DNA from: Verrucomicrobiota bacterium
GTDB lineage: Bacteria > Verrucomicrobiota > Verrucomicrobiia > Chthoniobacterales > UBA10450
Length of the DNA: 9,509 nt
Direction of reading: 5' to 3'
Assembly: GCA_003219335.1 (NCBI GenBank)
Contig: QHOF01000060.1
Span: forward strand, 1 to 9,509
Shown: piece after piece, positions 1 to 6,044 of the stretch
Layout of the letters: the number at the start of each line of letters is the position of its first letter
Numbering within the stretch: position 1 is the first letter of the stretch
The notes under the pieces: model-generated
Told to the model about the DNA's origin: nothing
What the model saw: the letters and a program-made list of their open reading frames with translations, nothing else
The model's database searches: none
Translations under genes and position numbers: made by a program

Positions 1-906
1 CAGGAGTGGTTGCCGCGCGAGGAGATTCTGACTTTCGAGGAGACTCTGCGAATCATCTGCATTGCAGCGGAATTGGGCGTTTCGAAAGTGCGAGTCACTG
101 GCGGCGAGCCGCTGACGCGCCGAGACATTGTCCATTTCATTGCCCAAATACCAAAAATTTCTGGAATCAACAGCCTAGGTCTTTCCACGAACGGAACTTT
201 GCTTGCGCGCCAGATTACATCTGGAAAAACGATGGCGAAGACTTTGCGTGACGCCGGTGTGCAATCCGTCAATATCTCACTCGATACGCTGGATCGAGAG
301 GTCTATTCACAAATCACTGGCCGCGATTTTCACGCTCAGGTCCGCGAAGGAATTGATGCCGCAATAGCAGTTGGCTTCGACCAAATCAAATTGAATACTG
401 TGTTGATGCGCGGCCGAAACGACGATCAACTGATCCCGCTGATCGAATTCGCCGGAGCGCGCGATTTGATTTTGCGTTTCATCGAGATGATGCCGGTGAG
501 CACGACCGAGGTTCTCAGCGAAGACAACTTCATGTCGATTATCGAGGCGAAACGCTTAATCGAGTCGGTTTATGGCAGTCTGATCGCGGAGACGGAATTT
601 CGAACGAACGGTCCAGCCGCGTATTACGAAATCCCCGGTCGCAAACAGCGTATCGGTTTTATCGGCGCGATGACCAACCTGCATTTCTGCGAGAACTGCA
701 ACAAACTTCGTCTTACCTGCGACGGGAAATTGCGCCCGTGTCTCGGCAGTTACCTGGAGTTCGACATCATGAAACCGTTGCGGGCCGGTGCGAGTGATGA
801 GGAGCTTAAACGGTTCTTTCTCGACGTCGTTGATCGAAAACCTCGGGAGCACGACTTTCGAAATAATTACCAGCCGAACCGCAAGATGATCGCCATTGGC
901 GGCTGA
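1..906 (+). CDS. moaA: GTP 3',8-cyclase MoaA (radical SAM), 5' end cut by window
   Basis: This enzyme carries out the first step of molybdenum cofactor synthesis, rearranging GTP to 3',8-cyclo-GTP with S-adenosylmethionine and two [4Fe-4S] clusters in the cytoplasm. The frame is open from base 1, so the gene starts outside the window. The N-terminal CxxxCxxC radical-SAM cysteines are therefore not visible, and roughly 30-50 residues are missing by family length. The 301 visible residues begin QEWLPREE and include the SAM-binding GGEP motif (residues 34-37), the LSTNGTLL strand, NISLDTLD, and the C-terminal cluster cysteines at visible residues 230, 233 and 247 (CxxC-x13-C). The protein ends in Gly-Gly, as MoaA proteins do, after the sequence KMIAIGG. 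About eight extra residues (around ARQITSGKTMAKTL) lie between the TNGTLL strand and the following helix. moaC follows after 24 bases, so the two are probably cotranscribed. Confidence 0.96.
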   Translation, partial: QEWLPREEILTFEETLRIICIAAELGVSKVRVTGGEPLTRRDIVHFIAQIPKISGINSLGLSTNGTLLARQITSGKTMAKTLRDAGVQSVNISLDTLDREVYSQITGRDFHAQVREGIDAAIAVGFDQIKLNTVLMRGRNDDQLIPLIEFAGARDLILRFIEMMPVSTTEVLSEDNFMSIIEAKRLIESVYGSLIAETEFRTNGPAAYYEIPGRKQRIGFIGAMTNLHFCENCNKLRLTCDGKLRPCLGSYLEFDIMKPLRAGASDEELKRFFLDVVDRKPREHDFRNNYQPNRKMIAIGG

Positions 907-930
907 CGCAGCGGATGGAGTAATGGAGTG

Positions 931-1434
931 ATGGGAATAACGAAACGGCTGACGCACATCAGTTCCGATGGACGGGCGCAGATGGTTGACGTATCGGCCA
1001 AGCCGATGAGTAAGCGGAGAGCTGTTGCCACCGGCAAGATTCGAGTTCAACGCGACACGCTCAATCTGATTGCAAAAGATCAAATCGCCAAGGGAAACGT
1101 CTTTACCACCGCGCGGATCGCCGGCATCCAAGCTGCAAAGCAAACTGCGCAGCTCATTCCGCTCTGCCACACTCTGCCGCTTGGCGAAGTTCAAATCGAG
1201 ATTGCCACTTCGAACGAGAGCGCAGAGGTGAAATGCACGGCGCAGACAGTTGCGCAGACCGGAGTGGAGATGGAAGCGCTCGTGGGCGTCACCGTAGCTT
1301 TGCTTACGATCTATGATATGTGCAAAGCCGTGGACAAAGAGATGGAGATTTACGACGTACGCTTGGTTGAGAAGACGAAGAGCACTGTAGCGCCGGTTTA
1401 TGGTCGGAGAGGCGAAGAATCCCGGCGCTCATAG
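931..1434 (+). CDS. moaC: cyclic pyranopterin monophosphate synthase MoaC
   Basis: MoaC converts the MoaA product 3',8-cyclo-GTP to cyclic pyranopterin monophosphate, the second part of the first step in molybdenum cofactor synthesis. Family signatures are clear: LTHI near the N-terminus, MVDVS, KGNVFTTARIAGIQAAK, the IPLCHTLPL stretch, GVEMEAL and YDMCKAVDKEM. The last contains the conserved Asp129 and Lys132 that correspond to the active-site pair of the E. coli enzyme. The 167-residue length is normal. I chose ATG 931 because GGAG at 917-920 lies ten bases upstream. GTG 928, one codon earlier, is equally open and would have seven-base spacing. The start region is a short tandem of ATGGAGT units, so several SD-like and ATG sequences are crowded together. 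Lies between moaA and mogA in one operon. Confidence 0.96.
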   Translation: MGITKRLTHISSDGRAQMVDVSAKPMSKRRAVATGKIRVQRDTLNLIAKDQIAKGNVFTTARIAGIQAAKQTAQLIPLCHTLPLGEVQIEIATSNESAEVKCTAQTVAQTGVEMEALVGVTVALLTIYDMCKAVDKEMEIYDVRLVEKTKSTVAPVYGRRGEESRRS

Positions 1435-1450
1435 AGACAGCTCTACAAGC

Positions 1451-1933
1451 ATGCAAATACAAGTTGGCATCATTACAATCTCGGACCGCGCCAGCGCGGG
1501 TGATTACAAGGATCTTGGCGGACCCGCGCTAAAGGAAGTGGCGCAAAAAGCAGGGTGGCAGATACTCGCAGAAGCGATTGTGCCGGACGACATAACACGC
1601 GTTCAGGAAACAATCCGCTCGTTTTCGCAGCAGGGCTGCGGTTTGATTCTGACGACAGGCGGGACCGGCATCGGTCCACGCGATGTCACACCCGAAGCGA
1701 TCCGGGCGATCATGCGCGTTGAACTGCTCGGTTTTGGAGAGGTGATGCGCGCCGAATCGATGCGGATCACGCCCAATGCAATTCTCTCGCGCAGCCTGGC
1801 GGCAGTGGTCGATCACGCTCTGGTGATCGCGCTTCCTGGCAAACCGAGTGGCGCGGTCGAATGCCTCGGCTTTGTGCGAGGCGCAATTCCACACGCTGTG
1901 GCGGTGGCGCAAGGGACGCCGACGTCCTGCTGA
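1451..1933 (+). CDS. mogA: molybdopterin adenylyltransferase, MogA/MoaB family
   Basis: This enzyme activates molybdopterin by adenylation (MPT-AMP) before molybdate insertion. The 160-residue protein is a complete MoCF-binding domain. It begins with VGIITISDRASAG, has GDYKDLGGPAL, the nucleotide-binding TTGGTGIGPRDVTPEA loop (residues 68-83), ILSR, and LPGKPSGAVECL (129-139). Spacing and motifs fit MogA better than a MoeA fragment, but MogA and MoaB are close relatives and the symbol is chosen by motif style only. The frame is open back to 1400, inside moaC, but the homologous region begins right after ATG 1451. I therefore use that start, 16 bases after the moaC stop. No good Shine-Dalgarno sequence precedes it, so translation may depend on reading through moaC. 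Last gene of the Moco operon; a long hairpin follows. Confidence 0.93.
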   Translation: MQIQVGIITISDRASAGDYKDLGGPALKEVAQKAGWQILAEAIVPDDITRVQETIRSFSQQGCGLILTTGGTGIGPRDVTPEAIRAIMRVELLGFGEVMRAESMRITPNAILSRSLAAVVDHALVIALPGKPSGAVECLGFVRGAIPHAVAVAQGTPTSC

Positions 1934-1941
1934 TCAGACAC

Positions 1942-1978
1942 GCGCAAACTCGACTGCTTAAAGCAGTCAAGTTTGTGT
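1942..1978. terminator. long inverted repeat between convergent mogA and M23 gene
   Basis: Bases 1942-1950 pair with 1970-1978 (nine pairs, two of them G-T), and after one mismatch 1952-1957 pair with 1963-1968 with a five-base loop (ttaaa). It sits in the 81-base gap between the mogA stop and the M23 peptidase stop, which converge, so it could stop transcription from both sides. Neither side has a run of T directly after the stem, so it is not a textbook Rho-independent terminator. It could instead protect mRNA ends. Confidence 0.5.
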
Positions 1979-2014
1979 CGAAGCTGGATCACCGAGCGGC
2001 TCGGCCAACCGATG

Positions 2015-3058
2015 TCAGTCAGGATAAATTAGCAGTCGCATTAACTGCTGGCCATAACCGGACAGGTGCGCGTCTGCACCCCGGCCGGAAACTACGTCAC
2101 GCGTCAAATAGGAATATTCGATCGAGCTCTTCTTGACGTAGCTTAGCTCGGGTTGAGTCACATGCCTGTCGCTGGATTCAATTTTCAGCGGTACACCGGA
2201 ACGCGCGAAAGAGACCGCCCACGATGATCCCTCATTTCGTTTTCCGGCGGCGAACATCCAGGGATAAAGCTTTGGCAAGTCGAAGTGCTGCGATTTTGGC
2301 AAGGTGACCTTGTAGAATGTCTCTTCATCATTGATAAACTCGGGAATGGTGAGCGCCGGATTTTTCCGTAACGCCAAGTACAGGCGCGCGACGTCGAGAC
2401 CGGCGAGATTCATACCGTTGTAAATCCCATGGTGATTTGGGTCGTTTCTGAAAAATGTGTTGTACCACGCTTCGAACTGACGGCTGAGCATCAGGTTCAA
2501 TTCCAAATGCAGATGCGCGCGCTCCCGGTTTAACCCCGTTCCTGTGTGGCCGATCACTGCAATGCGCTGGCCGCGTGCCACCATGTCGCCGGGCTGCACT
2601 GTGATCGAGTTAAGGTGTGCGTACAGGCTGTAATAATTCGAGCCGTTCCAGCAGTGTTCGATCACGATGTATTTTCCATAATTCGAGTAGCCGGGAACGA
2701 GATTGGTATGCACGACCTTCCCATCGGCAATGGCGCGCACCTCATCTAGTGCCTCGCCATTTGCATCATGGCGCAAAGGACGAATATCGATGCCTTCGTG
2801 AAAGCGTGTGTAAGCGAGGCCGGCTGCGGTGTCGATAGGATCGCGCACAAAGCCGTATTGGCCGCCCTCCCACGGCGTCGATTTCACGCCTTTGTAATTG
2901 CGCTCGACGTACTGATAAAAGGCCGCACCGCCACCCGAGAACAGAGCGTCATTATCCGTCGGCAAGACAAGATCGAGAGCGTGATTTTGCGCGGCCTGAG
3001 CTCTCATCGAGATTGACAAAAAAATAACAAGCCCGACTGCGGCAGCGAATAATCGCAT
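2015..3058 (-). CDS. secreted M23-family (LytM-type) metallopeptidase
   Basis: Predicted exported zinc endopeptidase of the peptidase M23 family, whose members cut peptide cross-bridges of peptidoglycan or act as inactive regulators of amidases. The 347-residue protein starts with a signal peptide (residues 1-22, hydrophobic core then Ala-x-Ala). The LytM core spans about residues 80-190. It contains HEGID giving zinc ligands His87 and Asp91, YSLYAHLN with the conserved His148, GDMVARGQRIAVIGHTG, and AHLHLEL with His182-x-His184. All expected metal and catalytic residues are present, so it should be active. About 160 residues follow the core with no domain I recognise. No LysM or coiled-coil region is seen. 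ATG 3058 is six bases after the stop of the upstream minus-strand gene, so the two are very likely one transcript. I see no Shine-Dalgarno sequence. The substrate is inferred from the family. Confidence 0.9.
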   Translation of the reverse strand: MRLFAAAVGLVIFLSISMRAQAAQNHALDLVLPTDNDALFSGGGAAFYQYVERNYKGVKSTPWEGGQYGFVRDPIDTAAGLAYTRFHEGIDIRPLRHDANGEALDEVRAIADGKVVHTNLVPGYSNYGKYIVIEHCWNGSNYYSLYAHLNSITVQPGDMVARGQRIAVIGHTGTGLNRERAHLHLELNLMLSRQFEAWYNTFFRNDPNHHGIYNGMNLAGLDVARLYLALRKNPALTIPEFINDEETFYKVTLPKSQHFDLPKLYPWMFAAGKRNEGSSWAVSFARSGVPLKIESSDRHVTQPELSYVKKSSIEYSYLTRDVVSGRGADAHLSGYGQQLMRLLIYPD

Positions 3059-3064
3059 GGTGGA

Positions 3065-3541
3065 TTAATGCGATTGACGTTTTCCTTGTCCGATTAAGCG
3101 CCAGTCTTTTTTCATCAAGTCAATGTCGGCTGCGGTCAATCCGGAAGGAACGTAGATTTTTCCATCAGAAACACGCTTGTCGATTTGGAGTTCCGTGATT
3201 AGCCGGCCATTGATGAAAACAAAGAGGAAACTGCCGCGGCGCTCAACGCTTAAAGTGTCCAGCACGGTGCGTCCGTGCTCGTCGAGCTGAATCAGCGCGC
3301 CATACGTTCCGGCTGGGGCCGGATAGGGCGAAAATGCCATGACATCTCTTTCCGAAAGCCACGGCATCTTTTCGATGGCAACATCTTTGCCGGAAAATTG
3401 CGTGTGCACCGATGTGGCGAAAACCTCGGTATCTCGAGAATTCGCCTGCGCATGCACGCGGAAAGTGCAATGCCTTTGTTTAGCCACGCCTGCGACCGAC
3501 ACCCAAAGCAGACAAAAAGCGAATACCGTGAAAATCTTCAT
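3065..3541 (-). CDS. secreted protein with weak SecD P1-like domain, function unknown
   Basis: A 158-residue predicted exported protein. Residues 1-20 look like a signal peptide (MKIF, hydrophobic core, SVAGVA). From about residue 80 to 147 the pattern GALIQLDEHGRTVLDTLS, then a hydrophobic strand, INGRLITELQID, then a glycine turn and SGLTAADIDLM resembles the periplasmic P1 subdomain of SecD (LdeeG, vdG, isG-ft-eea), but no membrane segments of SecD are present. The resemblance is my pattern judgement and is weak. The frame stays open far upstream to 4144. I chose ATG 3541 because the signal peptide starts there and GGAG (3550-3553 on this strand) lies eight bases ahead; the upstream part would be antisense to the BsuPI-like gene. 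The M23 peptidase gene follows after six bases. Role unknown; it may act with the peptidase. Confidence 0.8.
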   Translation of the reverse strand: MKIFTVFAFCLLWVSVAGVAKQRHCTFRVHAQANSRDTEVFATSVHTQFSGKDVAIEKMPWLSERDVMAFSPYPAPAGTYGALIQLDEHGRTVLDTLSVERRGSFLFVFINGRLITELQIDKRVSDGKIYVPSGLTAADIDLMKKDWRLIGQGKRQSH

Positions 3542-3631
3542 GCGATTGACTCCAAAGCCTTCGCCAGTTGATAAAGAGTTTGACAGGAATTTTGCAACTC
3601 CGAAAACTTTCGGGCTGTTTAAAACACTCTC
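3542..3631. promoter_or_regulatory. divergent promoter region between two secreted-protein genes
   Basis: Ninety bases separate the minus-strand start (3541) from the plus-strand start (3632), so promoters for both must lie here or inside the genes. On the plus strand a perfect TTGACA is at 3580-3585, but the matching -10 position (3603-3608, AAAACT) is poor. On the minus strand TTGCAA followed 16 bases later by TTTATC is a weak pair. A small palindrome, CCGAAA-AC-TTTCGG at 3600-3613, overlaps the plus-strand -10 area and could be an operator or a 5' leader hairpin. The assignment is tentative. Confidence 0.3.
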
Positions 3632-4165
3632 ATGAAGCGCCGCATTCTTTTGCTCATTCTTATGCTTTTTATGGCGGAGGGCATCTTTGGCCAGGAAGCC
3701 GCACCGGCGCCGACACCGGCCCGGAGACGCGGGTGGTTGAGCCGTATTCTCCATCCATTTTCTCCAGAAGCGGTCCCGCAATACAAAGACCCAAGGCTGC
3801 GCGGGCTCGCTGTCGATCTCCAAATCACGCCGCAGACCGTAAAGCTGTCTGAAGTTCGCCAGCTCGCAATCAAAGTGACGCTGACAAATCTGTCCAAGCG
3901 TCCTGTGGCGCTCGACTTTCCGACGAGCCAGCGGATCGAAATTTATCTGAAGAATTCTGCAGGCGAAATCCTGACAAAGTGGTCCGACAATCACGCTATC
4001 GCGGAAAAGCCCGCCACCATTCTCATTAATCCGCAGGAACGGATCGAATACAACGAAACAATCTCGACACGCGATCTTACGCCGAACAAGGTCTTTATCG
4101 CTGAAGTGTTTTTCCCGCAATACCCGGAGTTGCGCATCCGGCAAAAATTTCTAGCGGTGCCTTGA
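3632..4165 (+). CDS. secreted BsuPI-like (proteinase-inhibitor-fold) protein
   Basis: A 177-residue predicted exported protein. Residues 1-20 form a signal peptide (MKRR, strongly hydrophobic stretch, then GIFG-Q). A short Pro/Ala/Arg linker follows. From about residue 60 to the end there is an all-beta domain that resembles the BsuPI family (named for the intracellular proteinase inhibitor of Bacillus subtilis): KVTLTNLSKRPVALDFPTSQ, IEIYLKNSAGE, TKWSDN, then LINPQERIEYNETI. In this fold family the core pattern is 'T-N-x-S-x-x-P-V-x-x-x-F-x-x-x-Q' followed by 'W-S'. Inhibitory activity cannot be inferred; many exported BsuPI-domain proteins have no known role. ATG 3632 has no clear Shine-Dalgarno sequence but is the only start that gives a full signal peptide. 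Divergent from the SecD-P1-like/M23 pair; the histidinol-phosphatase-like gene follows after 48 bases. Confidence 0.8.
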   Translation: MKRRILLLILMLFMAEGIFGQEAAPAPTPARRRGWLSRILHPFSPEAVPQYKDPRLRGLAVDLQITPQTVKLSEVRQLAIKVTLTNLSKRPVALDFPTSQRIEIYLKNSAGEILTKWSDNHAIAEKPATILINPQERIEYNETISTRDLTPNKVFIAEVFFPQYPELRIRQKFLAVP

Positions 4166-4169
4166 GAGA

Positions 4170-4255
4170 GAGTTGATAGCCCATAGCTGATAGTTGATAG
4201 AGGATAGATTCGAATGGTGGCGATCAATCAACTATCAACTAACAACTATCAACTC
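4170..4255. repeat. cluster of GTTGATAG repeats forming nested inverted arms
   Basis: Short units of the type (A)GTTGATAG occur on the left side (4170-4179, 4191-4200, with a degenerate GCTGATAG copy between them). Their reverse complements, CTATCAAC, occur on the right side (4232-4241, 4246-4255). Bases 4170-4179 match 4246-4255 perfectly as inverted arms, and 4191-4200 match 4232-4241 perfectly. The 31-base interval between the inner arms holds AGAGGA-type SD sequence and the ATG of the next gene. The right arm encodes residues about 6-15 (QLSTNNYQLF) of that gene. It looks like an intergenic repeat that now forms part of a gene start. Confidence 0.75.
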
Positions 4256-5029
4256 TTTTCCGACTACCATACCCATCCGCAGGGACATCGGGTGCAGCGG
4301 TATACGGAGGCGTTGCTTCAGCCTTGGGCGGATTCAGCGCGCAGATTAGGTTTAACCGACATCGCTTTCACCGATCACGACCGTTATCACGCCGGAATCG
4401 ACTTCAATGAAATCGATCGGTTGCGGGAAAGAAATCCGGATTTGCGCATTCGCGCGGGCATCGAGCTCGATAACGACCCAATCCGCTCGGCGGCTGGCCG
4501 AAACTGGATTGAGAAGCATTGGGACAAGCTCGATTTTGTCCTGGGCTCGGTTCATTTCCTGGATCGCGCCGATCAGATGTTCGACTGCGTGCCGGATGGC
4601 GCCACGCAATTCGAAGGCCGGAATGTCGATGCGATTTATACCGATTATTTTCACCGTGTCCGCGAAATAGCGGCGACCGGGCTGGTCGATTGCCTTGCCC
4701 ATCTGGATCTGATCAAAATCCACGGGCACCGGCCGGGCGCAGAGATCGCCAGTTTGGTTAATGAAACACTCGATTTTGTTCGGGTGCGGAATCTCGCGGT
4801 TGAGCTTTCCACTGCTGGCTGGCGCAAGCCGGTGAACGAGCTTTACCCGGGGAACCGGATCATTGAGCTGGCAATGGGGAAGGGGATTTTTTTTACGACT
4901 GCCTCTGACGCGCACTCGCACGCGCAACTCGGCGACAATTTTCCGCGCCTCGCGCAAACGATGGCGAACTTTGGGATTCACCAGGTCTGCATTTTCGAAA
5001 AGCACAATCGCGCCCAGTTGCAGCTATAA
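4214..5029 (+). CDS. PHP-family histidinol-phosphatase-like phosphoesterase (HisK/HisJ type)
   Basis: Predicted metal-dependent phosphatase of the PHP superfamily, most like the HisK/HisJ-type histidinol-phosphatase that removes phosphate from L-histidinol phosphate in histidine synthesis. The 271 residues carry all the expected metal ligands: DYHTH (His19, His21), FTDHD (Asp54, His55), GIELD (Glu84), GSVHFLD (His114), LAHLDLIK (His163) and SDAHSH (Asp232, His234). The ELYPG plus GKGIFFTTASDAHS stretch is typical of the histidinol-phosphatase subgroup. No other his gene is nearby, so the substrate is inferred. ATG 4214 is the only plausible start: a stop lies three codons upstream and no start codon occurs between residue 2 and the DYHTH motif. 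SD-like AGAGGA is at 4199-4204. The first residues are encoded by repeat DNA, so the N-terminus is odd. The 3' end overlaps the convergent DUF72 gene by six bases. Confidence 0.88.
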   Translation: MVAINQLSTNNYQLFSDYHTHPQGHRVQRYTEALLQPWADSARRLGLTDIAFTDHDRYHAGIDFNEIDRLRERNPDLRIRAGIELDNDPIRSAAGRNWIEKHWDKLDFVLGSVHFLDRADQMFDCVPDGATQFEGRNVDAIYTDYFHRVREIAATGLVDCLAHLDLIKIHGHRPGAEIASLVNETLDFVRVRNLAVELSTAGWRKPVNELYPGNRIIELAMGKGIFFTTASDAHSHAQLGDNFPRLAQTMANFGIHQVCIFEKHNRAQLQL

Positions 5030-5902
5030 CTGGAGATCGAGCTGGGATCGTTGCTGTTCCGACAACGCCTGTCCTGTTTCAGAAGGGAGCGCCAAATCAA
5101 AGCGCAGACGTCGGGCGAGACGTTGGCAGGTTTTGGGGGCGAATCCTTCGAAGTGGTTGCTCACAAACGCCCACACCTCGCGTACCTCCGAAAGATGCCG
5201 CTCGACCTTCAGCGACCAGCTTTCCAACGCGGCTTCGCGTTTCCAAAGTAATGTTTCGTAACGATGGACATGGCCACCGTCAACGTCGTATTTCGTCGCG
5301 TAATCGCCGAGCAAACGCAGGTAGAGAAAATCTGTCGTGCACGGCAGGAATTCAAACGGCGCAAGATTTCGTTCGTTCAGCGGAGTGGTATCGGCCCACA
5401 CCCAGCAAACGCGATATGTTTCGAAGAGACGGATGACCTGCGGCCGATGCCATCCGGGGTGTCGAAATTCGATCGCGAACCGGAAATCCCTCGGGAGTTG
5501 CTCGAGAAATTTTCGCAGTGCCGTTTTGCCGTCTTTTGGCGCAAATGAGGGCGGAAGCTGGATGAGAATCACCTGGAGCTTCGACGCGAGCGGCTCAATG
5601 GCCCGGAGAAACGAATTCAATTCTGCTGTGCAATCGCGCAGACGACAACTGTGCGTAATCTCGCGTGGTAGTTTGCATGCGAAACGAAAAGCGGCCGGCG
5701 TGATCTCGATCCAGCGGCGCAGAGTTGTTTCGGCGGGAGCAGCATAGAATGTCGAATCGACTTCAACAGCCGGAAAGCAGTTGGCGTAGAATTCGAGCCA
5801 TTGAGACTCTGGCAAATCCGGGGGATAAAAAGAACCGCGCCAGTCCTCGAAACTCCATGCGCATGTACCGATGCGAATTTTATGCTGATCAGTCAGGTTC
5901 AA
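5024..5902 (-). CDS. DUF72 (YecE family) protein
   Basis: A 292-residue cytoplasmic protein of the DUF72/YecE family, a TIM-barrel-like group without an established biochemical role. It shows the family landmarks: IGTCAWSFEDWRGSFYPP at the N-terminus, EVDSTFYAAP, FRFACKLPREITH, LIQLPPSF, FAIEFRHPGW (about residue 150), VWADTTP, DFLYLRLLG, and WAFVSNHFEGFAP near the C-terminus. The length is somewhat above many family members because of a C-terminal tail. The first start codon in the frame is TTG 5902, and no ATG occurs before the conserved region, so TTG is used with moderate confidence; no Shine-Dalgarno sequence is clear. The gene converges on the histidinol-phosphatase-like gene: its TAG (5024-5026) abuts that gene's TAA (5027-5029), and each coding region includes the other's stop. 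It is divergent from the BamD-like gene. Cellular role unknown. Confidence 0.92.
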   Translation of the reverse strand: MNLTDQHKIRIGTCAWSFEDWRGSFYPPDLPESQWLEFYANCFPAVEVDSTFYAAPAETTLRRWIEITPAAFRFACKLPREITHSCRLRDCTAELNSFLRAIEPLASKLQVILIQLPPSFAPKDGKTALRKFLEQLPRDFRFAIEFRHPGWHRPQVIRLFETYRVCWVWADTTPLNERNLAPFEFLPCTTDFLYLRLLGDYATKYDVDGGHVHRYETLLWKREAALESWSLKVERHLSEVREVWAFVSNHFEGFAPKTCQRLARRLRFDLALPSETGQALSEQQRSQLDLQL

Positions 5903-5921
5903 CGAGCTTGGACAATTAATC

Positions 5922-5944
5922 GGTTTTGCCCCTTTGGGGAAGCC
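5922..5944. other. small hairpin in the divergent DUF72/BamD-like gap
   Basis: The 142-base gap between DUF72 and the BamD-like gene contains CCCC-TTT-GGGG (5929-5939), flanked by GGTTT and AAGCC that can extend the stem across a two-base bulge. It could be an operator or leader element for either gene. No convincing -35/-10 pair was found in this gap on either strand. Confidence 0.3.
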
Positions 5945-6044
5945 ATTACTGTAAAAGCCCGTGAACAGCAGTCATCCAGGCCCTCTGGGGTGAGTGGCTG
6001 ATGAACTTGACGGAACGGAGAAGTCAATTACCCTGCCACACCCC

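Noticed and set aside
556..1194. 212-codon minus-strand frame across the moaA-moaC junction
   Set aside because: Both plus-strand genes are certain; the antisense frame has no domain or start signal.
3542..4144. Long upstream extension (about 200 codons) of the minus-strand secreted-protein frame
   Set aside because: It is antisense to the BsuPI-like gene, shows no domain, and a signal peptide with a good GGAG ribosome-binding site marks the real start at 3541.
4352..5005. 217-codon open frame on the minus strand inside the histidinol-phosphatase-like gene
   Set aside because: The plus frame has full PHP metal-binding motifs; the minus frame has no recognisable motif and is a GC-driven shadow.
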